From contig NZ_QJTJ01000012.1 in the NCBI RefSeq assembly GCF_003217295.1, forward strand, positions 36,215-100,214: a stretch of DNA of 64,000 nt. Reading direction: 5' to 3'. Numbering within the stretch: the first letter of the stretch is position 1; each line of letters opens with the position of its first letter. Origin of the DNA: Ureibacillus chungkukjangi (lineage in GTDB: Bacteria > Bacillota > Bacilli > Bacillales_A > Planococcaceae). Positions 26,117 through 34,887 of the stretch are shown piece by piece. The notes under the pieces were generated by a model. That model was not told the DNA's origin. It ran no database searches and saw nothing but the letters and a program-made list of their open reading frames with translations. A program made the position numbers and the translations under genes.

Positions 26117-26803
26117 ATGGAGAAACTAAGGAATGTAGAGGAATTAGCGTCACTATTCAAGGATAATATGCGATTGCTCGTAGGGGGGTTCGGAATTTCA
26201 GGTACACCATTAACGTTATTGGATGCTTTAGCAAAATTTGAAGCAGGGAACTATGAAATTGTGAGCAATAATTTGGGGGATGATGGGAAGGGGCTTCATA
26301 AGGTTTTTGAAGCAGGTAAAATCACTAAAGCAATTGGCTCTTTTTTCACCATTAACAAAGAGGCAGTTATCGCTTGGTCAAAGGGAGAATTGGATATTAG
26401 TCTATTGCCGCAGGGAACCTTGGCAGAGGCCATCCGCTGCGGTGGTGCCGGAATCGGTGGCTTTTATACACCGACTGCTGTAGGAACAAGACTGGCTGAA
26501 GGCAAGGAAATTCGCGAAATTGATGGGGTTCGTTACTTATTTGAAAAGGCCATCAAGGGGGATATTGCTCTCATCAAAGCATCGAAGGCCGATAAAGCAG
26601 GAAATCTAGTCTATCATACAACTGCTAGAAACTTTAACCCATTAATGGCTACCGCTGCAGAGACAGTAATTGTAGAGGTAGATGAAATTGTTGAAATAGG
26701 AGAATTGAATCCTGAAGAAATCGTAACACCACATATCTATGTCGATTATGTAATTGAAAGCAAGTACACAAAGCAAGGAGGTGCTTACGTTGAATTTAGA
26801 TAG
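26117..26803 (+). CDS. scoA: 3-oxoacid CoA-transferase, subunit A
   Basis: 228 residues from ATG 26117; an ATG six bases earlier abuts the AAGGGGG ribosome site and is less likely. The glycine-rich CoA-binding segment LLVGGFGISGTPLTLLDAL and GGAGIGGFYTPTAVGT are family signatures. With subunit B it moves CoA from succinyl-CoA (or another acyl-CoA) to acetoacetate. It opens the operon scoA-scoB-permease-two dehydrogenases-thiolase, much like B. subtilis yxjC-scoAB-yxjF. Confidence 0.92.
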   Translation: MEKLRNVEELASLFKDNMRLLVGGFGISGTPLTLLDALAKFEAGNYEIVSNNLGDDGKGLHKVFEAGKITKAIGSFFTINKEAVIAWSKGELDISLLPQGTLAEAIRCGGAGIGGFYTPTAVGTRLAEGKEIREIDGVRYLFEKAIKGDIALIKASKADKAGNLVYHTTARNFNPLMATAAETVIVEVDEIVEIGELNPEEIVTPHIYVDYVIESKYTKQGGAYVEFR

Positions 26804-27422
26804 TCGAGAAATCATCGCAAAGCGTATAGCACAGGAGCTAAAAGATGGCGACGTAGTAAATCTTGGAATCGGCATTCCAACACTCGTATCTAAATATATT
26901 GGTGATAAAAAAGTATATCTTCAGACAGAAAACGGTTTACTCGGGATGGGGCCGCCACCAAATGAGGATGAAGTAGATATCGATTTGATAGATGCGGGGA
27001 AGGCGACAGTAACTATTATGCCGGGAGCTTCCTTTTTTGACAGCGCTTTCTCATTTGGGATGATCAGGGGAAATCATATTGATGTAGCAGTTTTGGGTAC
27101 CCTCGAGGTTGACCGTTATGGCGAGATAGCAAACTGGTCCGTGCCTAATCAACCAATTTTAGGTGTTGGCGGTGCAATGGATTTAGTAGCCGGAGCAAAG
27201 AAAGTAATCGTAGCCAGTACTCTCTTTACAAAGGATGGCTCTCCTAAATTAGTAGAATCATTGACACTGGACTCTAGTGGTGAACGTCGTGTTGAGCAAT
27301 TTGTGACAGAATATGCGAGCTTCACCTTCCAGGAGAGTGATATATTCATAGACGATATCTATGGTGATTTATCATTTGAGGAGCTAAAGGAACGAATTGG
27401 GCTGCCGTTAAAACAAAAATAG
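26790..27422 (+). CDS. scoB: 3-oxoacid CoA-transferase, subunit B
   Basis: 210 residues from a TTG at 26790, seven bases after GGAGGTG; the frame opens earlier but without a ribosome site. The start lies 14 bases inside subunit A. The catalytic glutamate is in the segment YLQTENGLLGMGP, and the NLGIGIPTLV motif binds CoA. It makes acetoacetyl-CoA from acetoacetate for the thiolase encoded downstream. Confidence 0.92.
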   Translation: MNLDSREIIAKRIAQELKDGDVVNLGIGIPTLVSKYIGDKKVYLQTENGLLGMGPPPNEDEVDIDLIDAGKATVTIMPGASFFDSAFSFGMIRGNHIDVAVLGTLEVDRYGEIANWSVPNQPILGVGGAMDLVAGAKKVIVASTLFTKDGSPKLVESLTLDSSGERRVEQFVTEYASFTFQESDIFIDDIYGDLSFEELKERIGLPLKQK

Positions 27423-27442
27423 AATAGTGGGGGTGGAAGGGT

Positions 27443-28753
27443 ATGTGGAGTTTAATCTCGATAGGTATTTCATTAATTCTATTAATCACTTTGGCTTTAA
27501 GAGGATTTAGTATTATCATCATTGCTCCCGTTGTAAGTTTGTTCGTAATGGTAACAAATGGCTTGCCGATTTTGGAGACGTTCCAAGGGGCATATATGAC
27601 AGGATTTATCGGCTATGTTCAGAAATACTTCCTCATCTTTTTATTTGCAGCGATGTTTGGAAAGCTGATGGATGATAGTGGTGCAGCTCGCCAAATCGCC
27701 AACCTTTTACTAAGGCTCATAGGTAAGAATAGTAAATATAAAGTGCTGGTAGCGATAATGATTATTTGTGCGTTCTTAACGTATGGCGGTATAAGTTTAT
27801 TCGTTGTAATATTCGCCGTATTGCCTATCGCAAAGCCATTATTCAAGGAATTGGATATTCCATGGCATCTATTCATGGCACCCTTTTTTACCGGTATTGG
27901 AACCTTCACCATGACAATGCTGCCGGGGACACCTTCTGTGCAGAACATTATTCCCACAAAGTATCTTGACACAACTGTGACGGCAGCTCCTTTACTTGGG
28001 ATTATTGCAACGGTATTTGTCCTTGCCATTAACCTTTGGTATATGAAGTTTGCTCTAAGACGCTCAGAACAACGCAAGGAAACCTATGCAGCTATGACAA
28101 ATCCAGATAAAGATAGTGATGGAGGCATTAAGGATCACTTTGAAGGTCGTGTATTGCCAAATGTATGGGTAAGCTTTATTCCGCCGATTGCGTTACTGGT
28201 CTTATTGAATATTTTTAAGGTGGAAATTGTTTACACGCTAATGGGTGTTGTTGTACTAACGGTTGTATTGTTTTGGAAACACATCGCGATCAAAAAAGAT
28301 TCGATTAATGATGGCGCCGTCTCTGCCGTCCTACCGATCATCAACACAAGTGCTGACGTTGGTTATGGATCTGTTATTGCCATTACAGCGGGCTTCGGTA
28401 TTTTCAGCGAGATTATGACGGATATTCCAGGCAGTCCACTTATTTCGCTTTTCCTGGCAACAACCGCACTTGCCGGAATAACAGGGTCCTCAAGTGGTGG
28501 TCTTGGGATAGCGATGGAAGCGTTATCCTCAACTTACCTGAAGCTTGGACTAAACCCGGATGCCATGCACAGAGTAGCTGCCATTGCCGCAGGCGGATTG
28601 GATTCACTGCCGCATAATGGAGCAGTAATCACAATATTGGTTGCATCAAAGCTAACGCATAAAGACGCTTACAAGCATGTATTTGCCACTTGTGTAGTTG
28701 CACCATTGATTGCAAGTATCCCAATGCTAATAGCAGCAGTTTTATTCTACTAG
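27443..28753 (+). CDS. GntP-family permease
   Basis: 436 residues with about 12 membrane spans, of the GntP/short-chain acid permease type (YxjC-like). Recognisable segments are FLIFLFAAMFGKLMDDSGAARQIA, AFLTYGGISLFVVIFAVLPIAKPLF and ITGSSSGGLGIAMEAL. By position among ketone-body genes it probably imports 3-hydroxybutyrate or acetoacetate; that substrate is inference. Twenty bases separate it from scoB and 19 from the next gene. Confidence 0.85.
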   Translation: MWSLISIGISLILLITLALRGFSIIIIAPVVSLFVMVTNGLPILETFQGAYMTGFIGYVQKYFLIFLFAAMFGKLMDDSGAARQIANLLLRLIGKNSKYKVLVAIMIICAFLTYGGISLFVVIFAVLPIAKPLFKELDIPWHLFMAPFFTGIGTFTMTMLPGTPSVQNIIPTKYLDTTVTAAPLLGIIATVFVLAINLWYMKFALRRSEQRKETYAAMTNPDKDSDGGIKDHFEGRVLPNVWVSFIPPIALLVLLNIFKVEIVYTLMGVVVLTVVLFWKHIAIKKDSINDGAVSAVLPIINTSADVGYGSVIAITAGFGIFSEIMTDIPGSPLISLFLATTALAGITGSSSGGLGIAMEALSSTYLKLGLNPDAMHRVAAIAAGGLDSLPHNGAVITILVASKLTHKDAYKHVFATCVVAPLIASIPMLIAAVLFY

Positions 28754-28772
28754 AATTCAAGGAGGTAAAAGG

Positions 28773-29720
28773 ATGATACAAAAAGTTGGAGTAATTGGAG
28801 CAGGAACAATGGGTTTTGGGATTGCCTTTCAATTTATCACCAATGGAATTCCTGTAGTCTTGCAGGATATTAAAGAAGAATCGTTGAATTTAGCAAAGGA
28901 AAAGATAAAAACATACCTAACCATTTTTCGTGAAGAAGAGAAATCGTTTAAGGATTCAGATGAGGGGATTTTTGATAGACTAACACTTTCAACATCCATT
29001 CAGGAGGTAGCTGATTGTGACTTAGTCATTGAATCTGCAACGGAAAACCTCGAACTAAAACAGAAGATTTTTAGACAGCTAGATGAAATTTGTGCTGAGC
29101 ATGCCATCCTGACATCCAATACATCAAGCTTGAAGCTTACAGACATCATTCGCGATGTAGAAAAGCATAAGGATCAAGTAATGCTAACTCACTTTTTTAA
29201 CCCGGCACATATCGTCCCGCTTGTGGAGCTTTTAAAAGGACCTGAAACAAATCAGGAGAGCTATGATGAAGTGAATGCACTTATGGAAAAAGTGGGCAAG
29301 GTCACAATTGAAGTTCGAAAAGAGAAGCCAGGTCTTGTGGCAAACCGCATACAAACCGCCTTGGCGCGCGAAGCATTATCGTTATTGGAAGAGGGAGTTG
29401 TTTCCGAGAAAGATTTAGAGAGTGCAATATTTGCAGGACCTGGCTTTCGATTCGCGACAAGTGGCCTACTGAAGATTATGGATTTTGGGGGATTAGATGT
29501 TTGGGACATTGTAATGGAGCAATTACAGCCTGAGATTGAATCTAATGTTTGCTCCTTTAGCGTTATTAAGGAGAAAACAGAACAAGGTCATCTAGGAGTT
29601 AAGGCTTCAAAGGGGTTCTTTGAATATCCAGGAAAAGGCTTGGATCACTATGTAATCGAGCGAGATCGTTCATTAATCCAACAACTAAAAACATTCGACA
29701 AAGTACAAGGGGGAAACTAG
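28773..29720 (+). CDS. 3-hydroxyacyl-CoA dehydrogenase
   Basis: 315 residues. NAD is bound by GVIGAGTMGFGIAFQFITNG. The catalytic HFFNPAHIVPLVELL and KPGLVANRIQTALAREAL motifs are those of the 3-hydroxybutyryl/L-3-hydroxyacyl-CoA dehydrogenase family. It would interconvert L-3-hydroxyacyl-CoA and 3-oxoacyl-CoA. It is somewhat longer than the usual 280-290 aa single-domain enzyme. It ends one base before the next gene and sits in the middle of the operon. Confidence 0.88.
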   Translation: MIQKVGVIGAGTMGFGIAFQFITNGIPVVLQDIKEESLNLAKEKIKTYLTIFREEEKSFKDSDEGIFDRLTLSTSIQEVADCDLVIESATENLELKQKIFRQLDEICAEHAILTSNTSSLKLTDIIRDVEKHKDQVMLTHFFNPAHIVPLVELLKGPETNQESYDEVNALMEKVGKVTIEVRKEKPGLVANRIQTALAREALSLLEEGVVSEKDLESAIFAGPGFRFATSGLLKIMDFGGLDVWDIVMEQLQPEIESNVCSFSVIKEKTEQGHLGVKASKGFFEYPGKGLDHYVIERDRSLIQQLKTFDKVQGGN

Positions 29721-29721
29721 G

Positions 29722-30468
29722 ATGCGTAATATTTTAGTAACAGGTGCTGGAGGCGGACTCGGATCAGCGATGGTTAAGAAGTTTGTTGAGGAAGGAGATT
29801 ATGTTTTTGCAGCAGATTTAAATCTGGAAAATGCACAGTCAGTGGCACAAATTTATCCAGGGAAGGTAGAGGCAATTGAGCTGGATGTTTCCAACTCAGA
29901 TTCTGTTAAAAGTGTAATAGATTATATTTGCAAGGAAAATGAGCTTCATGTTCTCGTAAATAATGCCGGTATCCAATATCGTGCGAAAATAGAGGACTTT
30001 CCAGAAGAGAAGTGGGACTTACTGCAAAATGTCATGCTAAAGGGCCCCTTCTTAATGACGAAATATGTGTTTCCTTATATGAAAAAGCAGCAGCATGGAC
30101 GGATTGTCAATATTTCCTCTGTCCATGGGGAGCTGGCAACACCAGAGAAAGTCGCCTATGTAGCAGCTAAGCATGGTGTGATTGGATTAACTCGCGTTGC
30201 AGCGCTTGAAGGGGCGATGCATGGGATTACAGTAAATGCTGTACTGCCAGGCCCCGTAAAAACACCTTTACTAGTGAAGCAGCTAAAGGATCTTGAAGAA
30301 AGCAGGGGAATGACTGAAGGGGAAGCATTGAATGAAATTGTCTATCCAAAGCAAGCGATGCAGCGCTTTATCACTGCAGAAGAAATTGCGGATGGGGTAT
30401 ACTTCATTTCCTCGAAGCACGCAAAAGGAATAACAGGCGAAACGTTAAGTGTATCAGGTGGAATGTAA
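29722..30468 (+). CDS. 3-hydroxybutyrate dehydrogenase-like short-chain dehydrogenase
   Basis: 248 residues, SDR fold: cofactor site TGAGGGLGSAM, NNAG in VLVNNAGIQYRAK, catalytic Ser in NISSVHGELATP and YxxxK in YVAAKHGVIGLTR. The context with a CoA-transferase and thiolase, and its likeness to YxjF, point to oxidation of (R)-3-hydroxybutyrate to acetoacetate. Substrate specificity within SDRs is not readable from these motifs alone. Confidence 0.85.
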   Translation: MRNILVTGAGGGLGSAMVKKFVEEGDYVFAADLNLENAQSVAQIYPGKVEAIELDVSNSDSVKSVIDYICKENELHVLVNNAGIQYRAKIEDFPEEKWDLLQNVMLKGPFLMTKYVFPYMKKQQHGRIVNISSVHGELATPEKVAYVAAKHGVIGLTRVAALEGAMHGITVNAVLPGPVKTPLLVKQLKDLEESRGMTEGEALNEIVYPKQAMQRFITAEEIADGVYFISSKHAKGITGETLSVSGGM

Positions 30469-30484
30469 AGGGAGGATGAAACAG

Positions 30485-31666
30485 ATGACAGCATATATTG
30501 TAAACGGCAGCAGAACGGCATTTGGCAAATTTGGTGGAGCATTTGCAGACACAACAGATATTGAGCTTGGGGTTGTCGCTGTAAAAGAAGCATTGCAGCG
30601 ATCAGGTGTGGAAGCAGCACAAATCGATGAAATTATATTCGGCAATATTATCCATACAACAAGCTCATCAGCCTATCTGGCACGCCATATTGGCTTAAAA
30701 AGTGGATTGAAGGAAGAAAGTACAGCACTTACGGTCAACCGCCTATGTGGGTCGGGCTTACAGGCGATTGTCTCAGCTGCGCAGGAAATTGAGCTTGGAA
30801 ATGCTCATGCATTAGTTGCTGGTGGTACAGAAAACATGAGCCAGGCACCGCAAGTATTACGCGGTACACGCTTTGGTTCACCGAATAAAGCCCCTCTTGT
30901 TGAGGATATGCTTTGGGCTACTTTGTATGACGAGGTTGCAGGCTGCGGTATGGGAATGACTGCTGAAAACCTGGCTGTTAAATATGGAATTTCCCGTGAA
31001 GAACAAGACGAGTTTTCCTATAATTCACATAAACGTGCGGCAGAAGCAAGCCGCTCCGGTCGTTTTGCCGAAGAAATTGCACCTGTATCGGTGAAGACAA
31101 GAAAAGGCATAGTTGAAGTGACAGCGGACGAACATATCCGTGAAGAGATTACGATGGAGGGCTTAGCCAAATTAAAGCCGGCCTTTAAAAAGGATGGAAC
31201 GGTATCAGCAGGCAATGCCAGTGGGATTAATGATGGCGCAGCAGCGGTCGTCGTTGTATCAGAAGAATTCTTAAAGGAGAACCAGCTAAACCCATTAGCT
31301 AAAATCGTCACTTCAGCAACAGCAGGAGTCGACCCAACAATTATGGGAATCGGTCCAGCTCCAGCCATTCGTAACGTATTAAGAAAAGCGGATTTAACCT
31401 TAGAAGACATTGGCCTATTCGAGCTCAATGAAGCCTTCGCCGCCCAGTCTTTAGCAGTCGTAAAAGAGCTAGGCATCGACCAAGAAAAAGTAAATGTCAA
31501 CGGAGGTGCAGTAGCACTTGGCCATCCAGTAGGTGCAAGTGGTGCTCGCATCACCTACTCCCTCGCATTAGAAATGCAAAAACAAGGTGTCAAATATGGC
31601 ATAGCAAGCCTGTGCATCGGTGGCGGTCAAGGAATTGCTATCTTACTAGAGAATCCGAATGTATAG
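30485..31666 (+). CDS. Acetyl-CoA C-acetyltransferase (thiolase)
   Basis: 393 residues from ATG 30485, nine bases after AAGGGAGG; longer starts run into the previous gene. The acyl-carrying cysteine is C88 in NRLCGSGLQAI. The second half has ELNEAFAAQS, GGAVALGHPVGASGAR (His) and CIGGGQG (second Cys). It cleaves acetoacetyl-CoA into two acetyl-CoA, the last step of 3-hydroxybutyrate use by this operon. A terminator follows. Confidence 0.94.
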   Translation: MTAYIVNGSRTAFGKFGGAFADTTDIELGVVAVKEALQRSGVEAAQIDEIIFGNIIHTTSSSAYLARHIGLKSGLKEESTALTVNRLCGSGLQAIVSAAQEIELGNAHALVAGGTENMSQAPQVLRGTRFGSPNKAPLVEDMLWATLYDEVAGCGMGMTAENLAVKYGISREEQDEFSYNSHKRAAEASRSGRFAEEIAPVSVKTRKGIVEVTADEHIREEITMEGLAKLKPAFKKDGTVSAGNASGINDGAAAVVVVSEEFLKENQLNPLAKIVTSATAGVDPTIMGIGPAPAIRNVLRKADLTLEDIGLFELNEAFAAQSLAVVKELGIDQEKVNVNGGAVALGHPVGASGARITYSLALEMQKQGVKYGIASLCIGGGQGIAILLENPNV

Positions 31667-31693
31667 TAGGATTTAAATAAGTTTCTATTAAAT

Positions 31694-31726
31694 GGCGTGT
31701 TTCTTAGGAAATGCGTCTTTTTTTAT
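31694..31726 (+). terminator. Terminator of the 3-hydroxybutyrate operon
   Basis: GGCGTGTTTC pairs with GAAATGCGTC (Watson-Crick and G-T) around TTAG, followed by seven T residues. Confidence 0.82.
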
Positions 31727-31830
31727 TTGAACGAGTTATTAGTAAAAAAAGGTTGATTTGGGCACTTCAGATTGGATATTTATGTTAAAATTGGAGGTGA
31801 ATATACAAAAAGGATGGAAAAGGAATCGTT

Positions 31831-32058
31831 ATGAAGCTTCTAAAAATAATTTTATGTATTATCGTGTTTGCGATAGCAGGATATAGTTTATGGACTGATG
31901 AATTTGGAACAATCCCGATTCTTCTATTATTTCTTGGGTTAACCACTTTAGTCTCAGGCATTACTGAATATCAAGAAAAGCATAAACTGAATGCATATTT
32001 GTCTTTCCTATCGGCGGGGTTTTGTATTTTTGTTTGTGTTTATATATTTTTTAGTTAA
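31831..32058 (+). CDS. DUF3953-like small membrane protein
   Basis: 75 residues with three short spans (LLKIILCIIVFAIAGYSLW, IPILLLFLGLTTLVSGI, AYLSFLSAGFCIFVCVYIFF). The layout and the GITEYQEKHK loop recall DUF3953 proteins of bacilli; function unknown. It opens a run of small membrane-protein genes on this strand. Confidence 0.65.
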   Translation: MKLLKIILCIIVFAIAGYSLWTDEFGTIPILLLFLGLTTLVSGITEYQEKHKLNAYLSFLSAGFCIFVCVYIFFS

Positions 32059-32098
32059 CAGCAACATTTCTTTATGTTGGATAGTGAAGGAGACTTAA

Positions 32099-32389
32099 AT
32101 GGCTAAAAATAGAATCTTGTTTTTAAGTTGTTATGGAATTGCATTAATTCTACTTTTATATTTTGGGCTGAATAGTTTGTTTGTCAGTATATTAAACGAA
32201 ACATTCCCCAATGTGAATTTTATAATAGTTTTACTTTTACTTATCATTGTTAGTTTTTCGATTGGTTTAGGAATTCGTCAGTACATAAATAGCTTTACTA
32301 AAGACAAAAGAAATAAAATGAAAAATTTCATTTTTGGTATCACACTATTTAGCTGGTTAATAGTTTTAGGTATGTTTTGGGTTATTTGA
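32099..32389 (+). CDS. Small three-span membrane protein
   Basis: 96 residues, unrecognised. Spans at about 7-30, 38-60 and 78-95, with a basic loop (NSFTKDKRNKMKN) before the last. GAAGGAGA precedes the ATG. It sits in the row of small membrane genes from 31.8 to 34.5 kb. Confidence 0.6.
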   Translation: MAKNRILFLSCYGIALILLLYFGLNSLFVSILNETFPNVNFIIVLLLLIIVSFSIGLGIRQYINSFTKDKRNKMKNFIFGITLFSWLIVLGMFWVI

Positions 32390-32428
32390 ACTCTAAAACA
32401 AAGAAGTAATTTGGAAGGCGGTAGCGCT

Positions 32429-32578
32429 ATGGCTGGGTTTATTATGTATCTTATCTTTATGATAATAATGTTCGTTCTGTTATTTGATGGACACGCGATA
32501 AGGAAGCAGAATGAGGAATTAAAAGCTCAAAATGAAAAAATTTTAGCTGAAATAGAATATTTGAAAAGAAAGCTGTGA
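32429..32578 (+). CDS. Very small membrane-anchored coiled-coil protein
   Basis: 49 residues: one span (FIMYLIFMIIMFVLLFDG) followed by a charged helix (IRKQNEELKAQNEKILAEIEYLKRKL) with heptad-spaced hydrophobics. GGAAGGCGG lies about eight bases before the ATG. It resembles small bacillar regulators with one span and a short coiled coil, but no family is recognised. Confidence 0.6.
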   Translation: MAGFIMYLIFMIIMFVLLFDGHAIRKQNEELKAQNEKILAEIEYLKRKL

Positions 32579-32594
32579 TAGGAGGGGGCTAAAG

Positions 32595-33194
32595 TTGGAA
32601 AGTAAAATTGAATTCTATGAAAAAACCTACCAAAATTTTAACCCCTATCAGCATTTTATTTCCCGTATTCAAGAGATGGAGCAGAAATCCAGCTATGGGG
32701 CAGAGGCTGCGGTGAAATGGCTTGAGCTCCTAAAGGAAACTCGAATTCATGAAGCCTATCCTGTAATTCATCCGATTGGTCAGGAGACATTTTCATTATA
32801 CGCTGAATTTCCAACTGGCGTTTTTGAATATGCTTTGGATATTGACGGTGCCACTGCACTTATTAAGGCAAAAGGAATTCAACCGGTTAGTTTCTCTCCC
32901 TCAAAAATTATTGAAGCTGTCGACCAGGGCAACATCAATAAGGATCCAAATCGCATAAAACCAAATCATAAAAACCCTGTAATGGTACTTCAAAGCAAAT
33001 ATCTAACGAACGATAAACCTTATTGCATCAACGGAAACCACCGAATTTATGAGGCCTATCAAAATAACGACGAGCAAATAGAAGTCTTCTTATTTAGAGA
33101 TAAGGAGTTCAGCCTATTCTTTTATGATGCCCTAAGCGAAGCAATCTACTTTTTGGAGATAGATTACAATAATGTGATTTCGGAAGATAGGTAA
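32595..33194 (+). CDS. Hypothetical protein with ParB-like nuclease/partition motif
   Basis: 199 residues, soluble. TTG start after GGAGGGGG. The segment NPVMVLQSKYLTNDKPYCINGNHRIYEAYQN looks like the ParB/sulfiredoxin-type signature (D/NGNHRxxAA), and the preceding SPSKIIEAVDQGNI fits a substrate loop. The remainder is unfamiliar. The motif reading is tentative; function unknown. Confidence 0.55.
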   Translation: MESKIEFYEKTYQNFNPYQHFISRIQEMEQKSSYGAEAAVKWLELLKETRIHEAYPVIHPIGQETFSLYAEFPTGVFEYALDIDGATALIKAKGIQPVSFSPSKIIEAVDQGNINKDPNRIKPNHKNPVMVLQSKYLTNDKPYCINGNHRIYEAYQNNDEQIEVFLFRDKEFSLFFYDALSEAIYFLEIDYNNVISEDR

Positions 33195-33255
33195 AATCGA
33201 TTTTATTTGAAGAGGAACTTGTGCAAGTGAAAGAAATTGAGAATGAGGTGGAAAA

Positions 33256-33450
33256 ATGGATAGAGAAAAAACAAAAGCAGCCTTTTTACTTTGGGTATTT
33301 ATACTGATTGTGGAAATAGTTTGGTTCTACCTAAAAAGACAAACCCTTTTTACAACAGGAGAAACTATGTTTTTTGTCACAGTCATAATAGTTACGCTTT
33401 CTGTGGGAGCGCTTGGGATAAGGATGTTTGGGAGTACGAAGGAAGACTAA
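33256..33450 (+). CDS. Small two-span membrane protein
   Basis: 64 residues, unrecognised, with spans at about 9-26 and 36-57 and a charged tail. GAGGTGG precedes the ATG. It is one of the run of small membrane genes and is 36 bases before the next. Confidence 0.55.
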   Translation: MDREKTKAAFLLWVFILIVEIVWFYLKRQTLFTTGETMFFVTVIIVTLSVGALGIRMFGSTKED

Positions 33451-33486
33451 CTTCATCAACCGGAATATTATAGAGGGAGGGCTAAA

Positions 33487-33834
33487 ATGGGGATGACAGC
33501 TGGTTTTTTAGTATTGATTGTCAGTATTGCGAATGCCATTCTTAGTAAATTAATTCTTGGAAATAATAGAAGAAAAGTTTCTGAAACTGAGGGTAAATAT
33601 ATTCAAATAGGGGGATTAATCGTAATTGCAATCATTGGTCTCTGTAGTATTTTCTTTATTTTTGACATTCTAGAAGCAAATACCATGAGATGGTTTTGGT
33701 TATTTTTTCTTATACTAGCAGTAGGTTTTCATGCAATCATGGAGTGGACGTTTCTGAGGGAGTCAAAGGAGTATGTGGTTTCGCTAGTGGTGTTAATGAT
33801 TGGCCTAATTTATATTTTTATGTTTATGTTTTAG
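33487..33834 (+). CDS. DUF4181-like membrane protein
   Basis: 115 residues with four spans. The pair ILGNNRRKVSETEGKYIQIGG and GFHAIMEWTFLRESKEYVVSLVVLMIGLI (a glutamate-tryptophan motif in a late helix) recalls the DUF4181 family of Bacillales. Function unknown. GAGGGAGGG ribosome site. Confidence 0.6.
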   Translation: MGMTAGFLVLIVSIANAILSKLILGNNRRKVSETEGKYIQIGGLIVIAIIGLCSIFFIFDILEANTMRWFWLFFLILAVGFHAIMEWTFLRESKEYVVSLVVLMIGLIYIFMFMF

Positions 33835-33959
33835 TGGATAATTATATTAAACTGCCTATTCTTTATGCAATGAAATTTTAAATTGAATCGTAAGTATTAT
33901 GAAGAAAGACCCTTTAATTCACAGAGTCCTATTGTAAAATATTAGTAGGAGGTGGTCAT

Positions 33960-34511
33960 GTGAAAGTGAGACGTATACGTGGCTTTGTAATAGACTTTCT
34001 ACTTTCAATAGCTTTCTGTATCATTCTTTCAATTCTAGCGTTTCTAGTTATAGCAGTTATAACTTTACTATTCTTGCCTTTCGTTGCAAGCTACGGAGAA
34101 ACATGGAATCCGATTTTATCAGCAATTATAAATGGTTTGCTGCTATTAGGTTTTTTAGCGTTTGTGGTGACGTCACTTGGTGTAAACTTCAAATTCACCT
34201 TAACATGGGGATACAAATTGAACGGTTTAATGCTTGGAAATTCCGGTAAGCTTCGATTGTTTACATGGTGGTTTATAAGAAACGGTATCGCGGGTCTTTT
34301 TATATTTATTTATGCCTATCATCGAGGGAATAATATGGACTATGATTACCTACTTTTCCCAATTGCTCTCTATATATTTTATTTAGGGATCGATGGGATT
34401 GTATTCTTCCTTACAAACGGAAAGAAAACCTTAACAGATATTTGGACAGGTATCGAAGTGTTAGAAACATCGGACGTAGTAAACGAAAATACACAGCAGT
34501 CTCTATACTGA
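33960..34511 (+). CDS. RDD-like membrane protein
   Basis: 183 residues, GTG start after AGGAGGTGG. The layout matches RDD proteins: an Arg/Asp pair at the beginning (RRIRGFVIDFLLS), a middle TWGYKLNGLMLGNSGKLRLFTWWFIRN, and a late KKTLTDIWTGIEVLE. RDD proteins are membrane proteins proposed to act as small transporters. A terminator follows, ending the run of small membrane genes. Confidence 0.65.
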   Translation: MKVRRIRGFVIDFLLSIAFCIILSILAFLVIAVITLLFLPFVASYGETWNPILSAIINGLLLLGFLAFVVTSLGVNFKFTLTWGYKLNGLMLGNSGKLRLFTWWFIRNGIAGLFIFIYAYHRGNNMDYDYLLFPIALYIFYLGIDGIVFFLTNGKKTLTDIWTGIEVLETSDVVNENTQQSLY

Positions 34512-34514
34512 TTT

Positions 34515-34551
34515 TAGCGCTTTCCCTGTAAGTGGGTTAAGCGCTTTTCTA
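34515..34551 (+). terminator. Terminator between convergent genes
   Basis: AGCGCTT and AAGCGCT arms with inner CCC/GGG pairing, followed by TTTTCT. Confidence 0.78.
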
Positions 34552-34552
34552 T

Positions 34553-34855
34553 TTACTGAACAAACCCTCTTCCGTTTTCTGTATAGGATTCTAGATGAAT
34601 TTTGCCATTTTCTCTGTAGTAAAGATAACTTTTATCATCATTTTTCAACTTTACACTTACCATATAATTTCTTGCCCCACTTAAATTTGCGATAAAGGCT
34701 TCACTAGTAATAATATTGGATTTTGCAATTTTCTCTTCAGATATTAAATAGTCGACTACAGCATTTTCTAGATTGTTTTTTTGATAGATTATGAAACCGA
34801 AAACACTTCCTCCAAGGGTAACTAATAACCCAACAATAATCAAAAATTTTTTCAT
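34553..34855 (-). CDS. DUF3139-like membrane-anchored protein
   Basis: 100 residues from the ATG at 34855, four bases after AAAGGAGAA; an upstream in-frame start would overlap the BRCT gene. One N-terminal span (FLIIVGLLVTLGGSVFGFIIY), then an outside domain (VDYLISEEKIAKSNIITSEAFIANL...YMVSVKLKNDDKSYLYYRENGKIHL) whose shape recalls DUF3139. Function unknown. It is 32 bases downstream of the BRCT gene. Confidence 0.6.
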   Translation of the reverse strand: MKKFLIIVGLLVTLGGSVFGFIIYQKNNLENAVVDYLISEEKIAKSNIITSEAFIANLSGARNYMVSVKLKNDDKSYLYYRENGKIHLESYTENGRGFVQ

Positions 34856-34887
34856 AGAATTCTCCTTTGTTAAAGTGGAAGCTGATA

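Noticed and set aside
31018..31554. A 178-codon reverse frame
   Set aside because: It lies wholly inside the thiolase gene and has the Ser/Ala/Thr-rich composition of an antisense shadow.
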